Below, piece by piece: positions 57,983 through 64,000 of a stretch of 64,000 bases of DNA (positions are counted from its first letter, which is position 1; each line of letters opens with the position of its first letter). The position numbers were made by a program, and so were the translations under genes. Origin of the DNA: Streptomyces sp. NBC_01707 (GTDB lineage Bacteria; Actinomycetota; Actinomycetes; Streptomycetales; Streptomycetaceae); the NCBI RefSeq assembly GCF_041438805.1, contig NZ_CP109190.1, positions 5,456,001 through 5,520,000 on the forward strand, written 5' to 3'. The notes under the pieces are model-generated. The model saw only the letters and a list, made by a program, of their open reading frames with translations. It did not search any database and was not told the origin of the DNA.

Positions 57983-58237
57983 ATGCCAGCGGGAACGATC
58001 CGCTACTGGGCCGCCGCCAAGGCGGCCGCCGGAACCGCCGAGGAGCCGTACGCAGCTGCGACGCTCGCCGAGGCGCTCGACGCGGTGCGTGAGCGACACC
58101 CCGGTGAGCTCACCCGGGTGCTGCAACGGTGCTCGTTCCTGATCGACGGTGACCCCGTCGGGACCCGCAGCCATGAGACCGTACGCCTTGCCGAGGGCGG
58201 CACGGTCGAGGTGCTCCCGCCGTTCGCAGGAGGGTGA
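57983..58237 (+). CDS. MoaD/ThiS-family ubiquitin-like sulfur carrier
   Basis: 84 residues with GGGAG upstream. It begins MPAGTIRYWAAAKAAAGTAE and ends in the diagnostic VEVLPPFAGG, whose terminal Gly-Gly is adenylated and thiocarboxylated by an MoeB-like enzyme. Its role here could be molybdopterin synthesis or another sulfur transfer. No MoaE or MoeB is in the window. An earlier frame covers it but overlaps the hydrolase. Confidence 0.88.
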   Translation: MPAGTIRYWAAAKAAAGTAEEPYAAATLAEALDAVRERHPGELTRVLQRCSFLIDGDPVGTRSHETVRLAEGGTVEVLPPFAGG

Positions 58238-58247
58238 ACCGCAGCAC

Positions 58248-59546
58248 ATGAGCAGCAGCGATCAGCAGCATCCGTACGGACAGGAGTCCGGGTACGGGCA
58301 CGCGTACGGACACGGGCAGGAGCCGCAGCCGTACGGCGAGCAGCCGTACGGGCAGCAGGCAGCCCCGTACGACCCGGACGGCCAGGCGTTCCAGGACTCC
58401 GGTGCGACGCAGACGTGGGAGGGGCAGACCTGGGACACCCAGTACCAGCCGACCGTCCGGCCCGCACAGCGCCGGCCGCAGTACCAGCAGCCGCCGTACG
58501 ACCAGCAGCAGTACGACCAGCAGTACGGGCAGCAGCAGTACGAGCAGCCGTATGCGCAGCAGCAGTACGACCAGGCCTACCCGGGCCGGCCGGCACAGCC
58601 TCAGCGGCCGGTCGCCACCGCCGCCGACGGCCGTCCCGCTCCACAGGGCGCCTCCGGCTCGTATCCGCTGCCCCCCGAGGTCCCGCCCGTGGCGGTTGCC
58701 GAGGCGGCGCCGACCGGTGTCGCCCCGGACACCGCGACGGGGGCCGACACCTCCGGTTACAGCGCGCCCACCACCCTGGGCAACAGCCGCGTCACCGACG
58801 CCCAGCGCGCCCGCGCCGAGGGCCGCTCGCCGATCATCGCGCCGGGCATGCAGCCGGCCGCGATCACCGCGGGTCTCGGGCTGCTGCTCGCCCTCGGTGC
58901 CGCGCTCGGGCAGTACGCCCTGTTCGTGCCGCTGGTGCTGCTCCAGGCCGTGACCGCGGCGGGCTGGTTCCGGCTGAACGGCATGTGGCCGGCCCGGCAG
59001 GGCATCGCACTCGCCTTCGCCGGCGGGTTCGTCGCCGATGTCGTGCTGCTCGTCGCCGGACGGGACAACGCCCCTGCGGCGATCCTCGGCACCCTCGGCA
59101 TCTGGGTGCTGCTCACCGTCGTCCTCCAGCTCCGCAGCCACGCGGGCGCCGACGAGCGGATGTACGGGCTGATGGCCACCGTCGCCTCGGCGGCCCTGGC
59201 GATCCTCGCCGCCGGGCATCTCGCGGCGGTGCCGGGCGCGGTGACGGTGGGTGGTGCCGCCGTCGCGGTCGCGGTGCTCGCCCGCGCGCTGCCGCTGCCC
59301 GGACCGGTCTCGGTCGTGGTGGCGCTGCTCGTCGCCGCGGGCGCCGGTGTCGCGGCAGGCGGGCTCACCGACCTCGGCGCGAAGGGCGCCCTCCTCGGGC
59401 TCGCGGCCGGCGGCTGCGCGCTGATCGGGCTGCGGGTGGCCAGCTATGACTACCCGTCACGTTTTGTGCACATGACCGCCGGTGTGGCGCTGCCGCTGAC
59501 CGCGGCGGCGCCCGCCGTCTATCTGATCGGCCGCGCCCTCTCCTGA
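58248..59546 (+). CDS. Polytopic membrane protein with Gln/Tyr-rich N-terminus
   Basis: 432 residues from MSSSDQQHPYG. Residues 1-130 are a low-complexity Gln/Tyr/Pro region with repeated QQQYDQ/QQQYEQ units. About ten hydrophobic helices follow from residue 200 to the end, starting near PAAITAGLGLLLALGAALGQ. Known in my memory as a conserved Streptomyces membrane protein without assigned role. It starts 10 bases after the MoaD-like gene, and AGGAGGGTG lies near the start. Confidence 0.78.
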   Translation: MSSSDQQHPYGQESGYGHAYGHGQEPQPYGEQPYGQQAAPYDPDGQAFQDSGATQTWEGQTWDTQYQPTVRPAQRRPQYQQPPYDQQQYDQQYGQQQYEQPYAQQQYDQAYPGRPAQPQRPVATAADGRPAPQGASGSYPLPPEVPPVAVAEAAPTGVAPDTATGADTSGYSAPTTLGNSRVTDAQRARAEGRSPIIAPGMQPAAITAGLGLLLALGAALGQYALFVPLVLLQAVTAAGWFRLNGMWPARQGIALAFAGGFVADVVLLVAGRDNAPAAILGTLGIWVLLTVVLQLRSHAGADERMYGLMATVASAALAILAAGHLAAVPGAVTVGGAAVAVAVLARALPLPGPVSVVVALLVAAGAGVAAGGLTDLGAKGALLGLAAGGCALIGLRVASYDYPSRFVHMTAGVALPLTAAAPAVYLIGRALS

Positions 59547-59725
59547 CCCGGCACGATCCCTGCGGCCCACCCGCCCCGGCCCGGTCCGATACCTGTACAT
59601 CGGCCCGGGAACCGGGGAGGGCCCCCGGCTCGTCGATCACCCCGGGGGTGCCGTGCAGCCGCAGTAGGCTCACGGACACCAGGCGGGTCCGGCCGGATCG
59701 GGTGCAGGGTGGGGGAAGAACAGGC

Positions 59726-60415
59726 ATGCGCGCACTGCGAATACTGCTGATCATGGTGGTGGTTCTGGGCGGCATCTTCATCGCCGTCGACCGGGCGGCG
59801 GTGTACTTCGCCGAGTCGGAGGCCGAGGGCAGGGTCGGGATCAGCGGCTCCACGATCGACTCGACGGACATCTCCATCAAGGGTTTCCCGTTCCTGACGC
59901 AGGTCGCCGGATCCTCGCTCGACGAGGTCGACATCGAGCTCGCCGGCATCGAGACCGACGCCGGCGGCCGCAGGATCCGGATCAGCAAGATGAACGCCGA
60001 ACTTCACGACGTCACGCTGGCCAACGGCTTCTCCAGCGCCACCGCCGCCCGGGCCACGGGCACGGCGACCGTCTCGTACGAGGACCTGACGCACGCGGCC
60101 GACGACGGCGTCGTCGTCCAGTACGGCGGCAACGGCAAGGTGAAGGTGACCGGCTCCGTCGAGATCCTCGGCCGCACGCTCAAGCGCAGCGTGACCTCCA
60201 CCGTCACCCTGGTCGACGGCCACACCATCCGGGTGCACGCGGACAAGGTGCCGGGCGAAGGCATCCCCGGCCTCGAAGGTCTGGTGCGCAGGAAGACCGA
60301 CTTTGAGCGGGAGATCGGGGCCCTGCCGAACGGCCTGAAGCTGCAGAGGATCGAGCCGACGAAGAACGGCCTGGAGATCTCCGTGACGGGTTCGGACATC
60401 CCACTCGGCGGATAG
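59726..60415 (+). CDS. DUF2993 (LmeA-like) protein
   Basis: 229 residues. An N-terminal membrane anchor (MRALRILLIMVVVLGGIFIA) precedes a beta-rich domain with GISGSTIDSTDISIKGFPFL and VDIELAGIETDAGGRRIRI, then GEGIPGLEGLVRRKTDFERE, which is the DUF2993 pattern. Mycobacterial LmeA of this group binds lipids and affects lipomannan elongation. Role here is unknown. A 180-bp gap separates it from the previous gene. Confidence 0.82.
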   Translation: MRALRILLIMVVVLGGIFIAVDRAAVYFAESEAEGRVGISGSTIDSTDISIKGFPFLTQVAGSSLDEVDIELAGIETDAGGRRIRISKMNAELHDVTLANGFSSATAARATGTATVSYEDLTHAADDGVVVQYGGNGKVKVTGSVEILGRTLKRSVTSTVTLVDGHTIRVHADKVPGEGIPGLEGLVRRKTDFEREIGALPNGLKLQRIEPTKNGLEISVTGSDIPLGG

Positions 60416-60606
60416 GCGGTCCGATACGTAAGGCGTGCCGACGCCGGGTAGGAGCCCGGACAGCCACTGCGCCACATAATGAGACGGACGCGTCCGACCC
60501 GTAGATGACCGAGGGAGCCGATCGGCCCCGGTCCGGCGCGCGCGGCGCGGCAAGCTTGCTCTTGTCCCGCATTGTGGACGATCGTGTCTCAATATGCGAC
60601 ACGACG

Positions 60607-60636
60607 GTGACATGGCCGCCCGTACGTCCCTACGAT
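60607..60636 (+). promoter_or_regulatory. Candidate promoter of the leader peptide and rhodanese gene
   Basis: GTGACA (60607-60612) and TACGAT (60631-60636) with an 18-base spacer fit -35/-10 elements. The predicted start is 7-8 bases further, at the leader ATG (60644), which would make the leader peptide leaderless. Just upstream lies an imperfect dyad around TGTCTCAATATGCGACA. Confidence 0.55.
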
Positions 60637-60643
60637 CGGACCC

Positions 60644-60724
60644 ATGAAGCGACAGGCGGATCTCACGAAGCGGCGGGCAGTAGACCTGTGCCGCATCGCC
60701 GCCATGCTCTGTCGCACCATCTGA
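60644..60724 (+). CDS. Putative cysteine-containing leader peptide upstream of rhodanese
   Basis: A 26-residue ORF, MKRQADLTKRRAVDLCRIAA then MLCRTI, with the LCRxAxxLCR pattern that is annotated as a putative leader peptide in many streptomycetes before sulfur-metabolism genes. It is Cys-containing (Cys16 and Cys23) and precedes the rhodanese by 145 bases. It may act as a cysteine-responsive attenuator. It is too short for standard ORF lists. Function is not proven; recognition is from the sequence pattern. Confidence 0.75.
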   Translation: MKRQADLTKRRAVDLCRIAAMLCRTI

Positions 60725-60795
60725 GCTGGATCGTCGCATCCCGCGTTCCCGGCCCTTCGACCACTGTCAGGGCCCACCCCCGTGCATGTGTGTAC

Positions 60796-60810
60796 GCGCA
60801 GATACTGCGC
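60796..60810 (+). other. Small stem-loop in the rhodanese leader
   Basis: GCGCAG, loop ATA, CTGCGC: a 6-bp perfect stem, flanked by GTAC on each side, 58 bases before the rhodanese start. It could be part of the leader RNA's attenuator. It is short, so the assignment is tentative. Confidence 0.35.
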
Positions 60811-60868
60811 CCCCGTACATCTCGCATCACGCACCATCTCGCCGCAGACTGCCCCGGAGGAGAACAGA

Positions 60869-61714
60869 ATGAGCCGCAGTGACGTCCTGGTAGACGCCGA
60901 CTGGGTCGAGGCCCACATCGACGACCCGAAGGTCGCCCTCGTCGAGGTCGACGAGGACACCTCGGCATACGAGAAGAACCACATCAAGAACGCCATCCGG
61001 ATCGACTGGACCAAGGACCTCCAGGACCCGGTCCGCCGTGACTTCATCGACCAGGCCGGCTTCGAGAAGCTGCTGTCCGGGAAGGGCATCGGGAACGACA
61101 CCACGGTCGTCCTCTACGGCGGCAACAACAACTGGTTCGCGTCCTACGCGTTCTGGTACTTCAAGCTCTACGGCCACCAGGACGTCCGCCTGCTCGACGG
61201 CGGCCGCAAGAAGTGGGAGCTGGACTCCCGCGACCTGGTCGACGGCGACCAGATCCCCTCCCGCCAGGCCACCGAGTACAAGGCCCAGGCCCAGGACGAG
61301 TCGATCCGCGCCTACCGCGACGACGTCGTGGCCGCGATCGGCAACCAGAACCTGGTCGATGTGCGTTCGCCCGACGAGTTCAGCGGCAAGCTGCTCGCCC
61401 CGGCGCACCTCCCGCAGGAGCAGTCGCAGCGCCCCGGCCACGTGCCGAGCGCCCGCAACATCCCGTGGTCGAAGAACGCCAACGACGACGGCACGTTCAA
61501 GTCGGACGAAGAGCTCAAGGCGCTCTACGAGGCCGAGCAGGTCGACCTGGCGAAGGACACCATCGCGTACTGCCGCATCGGTGAGCGTTCCGCGCTCACG
61601 TGGTTCGTGCTGCACCAGCTGCTCGGAGTCGAGAACGTCAAGAACTACGACGGCTCGTGGACCGAGTACGGCTCCCTCGTGGGTGTGCCGATCGAGCTCG
61701 GCGCCGGCAAGTAA
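60869..61714 (+). CDS. cysA: Thiosulfate sulfurtransferase (rhodanese)
   Basis: 281 residues from MSRSDVLVDADWVEAH, with GGAGGAG 6 bases upstream. Two rhodanese domains; the active site is AYCRIGERSALT, with the persulfide Cys. DDTTVVLYGGNNNWFASYAF-type and VDVRSPDEFSGKL elements are conserved. It transfers sulfane sulfur from thiosulfate to thiols or cyanide. The mycobacterial CysA2/SseC pairing is repeated here with the DUF1416 gene 50 bases downstream. Confidence 0.93.
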   Translation: MSRSDVLVDADWVEAHIDDPKVALVEVDEDTSAYEKNHIKNAIRIDWTKDLQDPVRRDFIDQAGFEKLLSGKGIGNDTTVVLYGGNNNWFASYAFWYFKLYGHQDVRLLDGGRKKWELDSRDLVDGDQIPSRQATEYKAQAQDESIRAYRDDVVAAIGNQNLVDVRSPDEFSGKLLAPAHLPQEQSQRPGHVPSARNIPWSKNANDDGTFKSDEELKALYEAEQVDLAKDTIAYCRIGERSALTWFVLHQLLGVENVKNYDGSWTEYGSLVGVPIELGAGK

Positions 61715-61764
61715 CTCCGCACGACCTGGACCAGCACGACCCCCGACCAGAAGGACAGAACACC

Positions 61765-62052
61765 ATGTGTGGAGCAAAGGCCGGCGGCCCCGACGCTTCG
61801 ACCATCAAGCCTGGTGAGACCACCATCCAGGGCAGCGTGACCCGCGACGGCGAGCCCGTCACCGGCTACGTCCGCCTCCTGGACTCGACCGGCGAGTTCA
61901 CCGCGGAGGTCCCGACCTCGGCGACCGGACAGTTCCGCTTCTACGCGGCCGAGGGCACCTGGACGGTGCGCGCCCTCGTCCCGGGCGGCAGCGCCGACCG
62001 CACAGTCGTCGCACAGACCGGTGGCCTCTCCGAGGTGGCCATCGCCGTCTGA
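61765..62052 (+). CDS. DUF1416 protein, SseC-like
   Basis: 95 residues opening MCGAKAGGPDAS, with a Cys near the start. A carboxypeptidase-regulatory-like beta fold follows: TIQGSVTRDGEPVTGYVRLL, then TGQFRFYAAEGTWTVRAL. In mycobacteria SseC is encoded after CysA2, so it probably takes part in sulfur transfer with the rhodanese. It is the last gene of the transcript and is followed by a strong terminator. Confidence 0.88.
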   Translation: MCGAKAGGPDASTIKPGETTIQGSVTRDGEPVTGYVRLLDSTGEFTAEVPTSATGQFRFYAAEGTWTVRALVPGGSADRTVVAQTGGLSEVAIAV

Positions 62053-62075
62053 TCCGCGGCACGCAGATCGGCCGG

Positions 62076-62125
62076 AGGGCCGTACCCCAGGGGGTTGGAC
62101 GCCTTCTGAACCGGGGTACGGCCCT
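62076..62125 (+). terminator. Hairpin terminator after the rhodanese operon
   Basis: AGGGCCGTACCCC (62076-62088) and GGGGTACGGCCCT (62113-62125) form a 13-bp perfect stem with a 24-base loop, 24 bases past the DUF1416 stop. Confidence 0.85.
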
Positions 62126-62260
62126 TCGCGCCGTCCAGGGGGGGCCGACGGTGGCGTTCGCGGGCGCGTGCCCGGTGGTGCTCGCCGGGGTGTGCGCGGC
62201 GCGGTTTGCGGGGCCGTCCACGCTGTTCGCGTGCGCCCGGATCGGGCCTACGCTTGAGTT

Positions 62261-62518
62261 ATGTACGCCCGGCGCCGTCGCGGCTATTTCCTGCTGATGG
62301 GCGGATGCATCGTCCTGTTCGTGTCCGCCTGGGCCGTGGTACGGCTCTGGTCGATGCCCGTCGCCATAGGGATGTGCGTGGTCGCCATGGTCATCCCGCC
62401 GATCGCGGCGATGGTCGCCAACCGGCGGGGGCCGGAGGACCGCTGGTGGGATGACCCCTCGGGTGACCCGAAGTCGGACGAGTGGTGGGACGAGCTCGAC
62501 GGCAAGAAGCGCCGGTAG
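62261..62518 (+). CDS. DUF3099 membrane protein
   Basis: 85 residues. Two helices (YFLLMGGCIVLFVSAWAVV and MPVAIGMCVVAMVIPPIAAM) are followed by NRRGPEDRWWDDPSGDPKSD and a WWDELD end. DUF3099 is an actinobacterial family of unknown role. It ends 10 bases from a convergent DsrE-like gene. Confidence 0.85.
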   Translation: MYARRRRGYFLLMGGCIVLFVSAWAVVRLWSMPVAIGMCVVAMVIPPIAAMVANRRGPEDRWWDDPSGDPKSDEWWDELDGKKRR

Positions 62519-62527
62519 ACGGCTGCT

Positions 62528-62890
62528 TCAGTAGACGAGGGCCTGGACGCCGTCGGCCATGATCTCGCTGACGAAGACCTGGGCGCCCGCGATTCGTACA
62601 CCTTCGAGGACATCGCTCTCGGTGATGTCGCGACGCGCGGCGCACTGCGTGCAGAGGGTGATCAGGCCGGCCGCCTGAATCGACTCGATGAGATCCGGCA
62701 GCGGTGCGGCATGCGGCAGTTCGAACTCGGCGGCGCGGCCCGGCAGGGCGAACCACGACGATTCGCCGGTCAGCCAGAGCGAGACCTCCACACCGCTGGC
62801 GACGGCGACCGCGGCCACCGTGAACGCCTGCGAGCAGCGCTCGGGGGAGTCAGCACCTGCGGTCACCTTGATCACGAGCTTCTTCTGCAT
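62528..62890 (-). CDS. DsrE-family protein
   Basis: 120 residues from MQKKLVIKVTAG. The DsrE/F fold is suggested by a KVTAGADSPERCSQAFTVAA segment, an ASGVEVSLWLTGES strand and LITLCTQCAARRDI with two Cys near the expected active-site loop. Members move sulfur or take part in reductive sulfur metabolism. Position next to sulfur-transfer genes fits. The open frame continues upstream to 63058 with poor composition. Confidence 0.82.
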   Translation of the reverse strand: MQKKLVIKVTAGADSPERCSQAFTVAAVAVASGVEVSLWLTGESSWFALPGRAAEFELPHAAPLPDLIESIQAAGLITLCTQCAARRDITESDVLEGVRIAGAQVFVSEIMADGVQALVY

Positions 62891-62995
62891 ATGCCGAACT
62901 GTAATCGTCGCCGGTACAACCCCACCCCCTTGCGAGGGGTCAGTTGGGTGCGCAGGTAATGGAATCTGCGCCTCAGGTCTCGTGGGGGGACCCTC

Positions 62996-63898
62996 TTGGA
63001 ACCGAAAGACACCATTCCTGACCGGTCGGCCGAGCCGCCCGTGCAGGTCGAGGCGCAAGCTCAGGCCGTGGAGCCGCCCGCGCCGATGGTCGCGCCCGTG
63101 ACCGAGCCCGTCGTCGGGCCGACGGCTGTTCCGGTGGCCGGGTCCGACGCGCCGGCGACGCCGGTCAAGCCGCGGCCGCGTGGCCGTACCGCTCTGCTGA
63201 TCGCCGCCGCCGCGGTGCTCGGGATCGCCGGTGGCACCGCCGTCGGTTACGGCGTGCAGGCCGATCGCGCCCCGACCCCGCTGCCCGCCCTGTCGCAGCC
63301 GAACCTCGCCTACCCGGCGAAGGCGCTGCCCGCGGACAAGGTCCCGACCCCGCTGCCCGTGTCGCAGGACCGGCAGCGGAAGACGGAGGGCGATCTGCGC
63401 GAGCTGCTCGTCGGCAAGCCCTCGGGGGCGCGCAACGCCAGGTTCCCGTTCCCGACCAAGGGCTGGATGCCCCTTGACGCGTACGCGCGGGAGTTCGAGA
63501 GCGAGGACTACATGTTCGAGACGCTCGCGGAGGCCGACGTCCGTCGGATCGCGGCCGCCAACTGGTCGCAGGGGCGGTACCGCGACGTGGGCATCCGCCT
63601 CGTGCAGTTCCGCTCAGGCGCAGAGCTCGGGGCGTCCGATCATGCGAACGATCAGCTGGATTACATGCCCTACGCCAAGGACGGCGCGGGCAACGAGGGC
63701 GATCCGATCAAGGGCAGCGGCAACGGCCGCTACTTCCTGTACAAGGCAGTGAACAAGCCGGGCTACCTGCCTGTCTACCAGGCGCGGGCCATCGCCCAGC
63801 GCGGCGACGTCATGCTCGACATCAACATCTTCGACACCGTGCCGATCAGCAAGAAGGACATCCGGACCCTGGCCGAGCGACAGCTGGAGCGGCTGTGA
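62996..63898 (+). CDS. Single-span membrane protein of unknown function
   Basis: 300 residues from a TTG with a GGGGGGA site upstream. A Pro/Val/Glu-rich cytoplasmic N-terminus precedes one helix (TALLIAAAAVLGIAGGTAVG, about residues 65-84). The extracellular part contains PFPTKGWMPLDAYAREFES and a YFLYKAVNKPGYLPVYQARA segment. No known domain was recognised. The downstream gene overlaps its stop by GTGA. The start could be a later in-frame codon. Confidence 0.7.
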   Translation: MEPKDTIPDRSAEPPVQVEAQAQAVEPPAPMVAPVTEPVVGPTAVPVAGSDAPATPVKPRPRGRTALLIAAAAVLGIAGGTAVGYGVQADRAPTPLPALSQPNLAYPAKALPADKVPTPLPVSQDRQRKTEGDLRELLVGKPSGARNARFPFPTKGWMPLDAYAREFESEDYMFETLAEADVRRIAAANWSQGRYRDVGIRLVQFRSGAELGASDHANDQLDYMPYAKDGAGNEGDPIKGSGNGRYFLYKAVNKPGYLPVYQARAIAQRGDVMLDINIFDTVPISKKDIRTLAERQLERL

Positions 63899-64000
63899 AC
63901 GACGACATGACACCCGACACCGCCCCGCCCGCCGAGCCGGCCCCGCCCGCCCCGAAGGGCCGGGCCCGGCGCGTGGTGCTCGCCGTGCTCCCCGCGGTCC
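63895..64000 (+). CDS. Start of a further gene, truncated by the window edge
   Basis: It begins at a GTG that overlaps the preceding stop by 4 bases. The visible 35 residues are MNDDMTPDTAPPAEPAPPAP then KGRARRVVLAVLPAV, a Pro-rich N-terminus followed by the beginning of a hydrophobic segment. It is probably another membrane protein of the same pair. Confidence 0.6.
   Translation, partial: MNDDMTPDTAPPAEPAPPAPKGRARRVVLAVLPAV

Overview
The window looks like a Streptomyces chromosome. It is very GC-rich with many GTG starts, it encodes mycothiol synthase, a RppA-type tetrahydroxynaphthalene synthase, a GlnR orthologue and DUF397/XRE/anti-sigma-like modules, and it is packed with GC hairpin terminators. 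Gene order from about 33.4 kb to the right end (csoR, pit, pstBACS, nudix, CHAD, ppk, mshD, 5'-nucleotidase, two-component pair, HtrA-like protease, LacI, glnR, rhodanese, DUF1416) matches what I recall of the S. coelicolor SCO4136-SCO4168 region. That match is from memory and was not computed.

Layout. Positions 1-2010 hold the 3' part of a 23S rRNA, a 5S rRNA and a terminator, i.e. the end of an rrn operon. Two divergent GNAT genes follow. From 3592 to 10863 a leftward operon encodes a chromosomal type IV secretion-like machine of the actinobacterial SCO6880/SCO6881 type: coupling-protein-like, VirB4-like ATPase, SCO6880-like, polytopic VirB6/TrbL-like, VirB8-like and a VirB2-like small membrane protein. 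No relaxase is seen. From 11.2 to 17.2 kb lie a DUF402 protein, a DUF397/DUF397/XRE/RsbW-like module, a divergent MFS/TetR pair with a clear multi-copy operator, and a DUF4328 membrane protein.

From 17.5 to 21.6 kb is a small secondary-metabolism group: rppA (flaviolin/THN pathway), a CYP158-like P450 and a secreted DUF1259 protein. From 22.0 to 28.9 kb is a rightward block of secreted or membrane genes: a WXG100-like protein, two paralogous DUF1023-type hydrolase/lipoprotein pairs, and a lytic transglycosylase-NlpC/P60 cell-wall hydrolase. The second hydrolase carries four membrane helices, a segment that looks like a Flp/Tad prepilin, and a Gly/Ser linker before the hydrolase domain; this is the most unusual gene in the window. 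A PAP2 phosphatase, a BBE-like flavoprotein, a LppX-like lipoprotein and small conserved genes follow.

The right half is core metabolism and signalling. Phosphate: DUF47-Pit, pstSCAB with a PHO box, and PPK with a CHAD protein. Nitrogen: GlnR. Thiols and sulfur: MshD, a cysteine-containing leader peptide upstream of a rhodanese and a SseC-like DUF1416 protein, and a DsrE-like protein. Envelope sensing: an OmpR-type two-component system next to an HtrA-like protease, with an unlisted 58-residue Arg-rich ORF between them. The last gene runs off the window.
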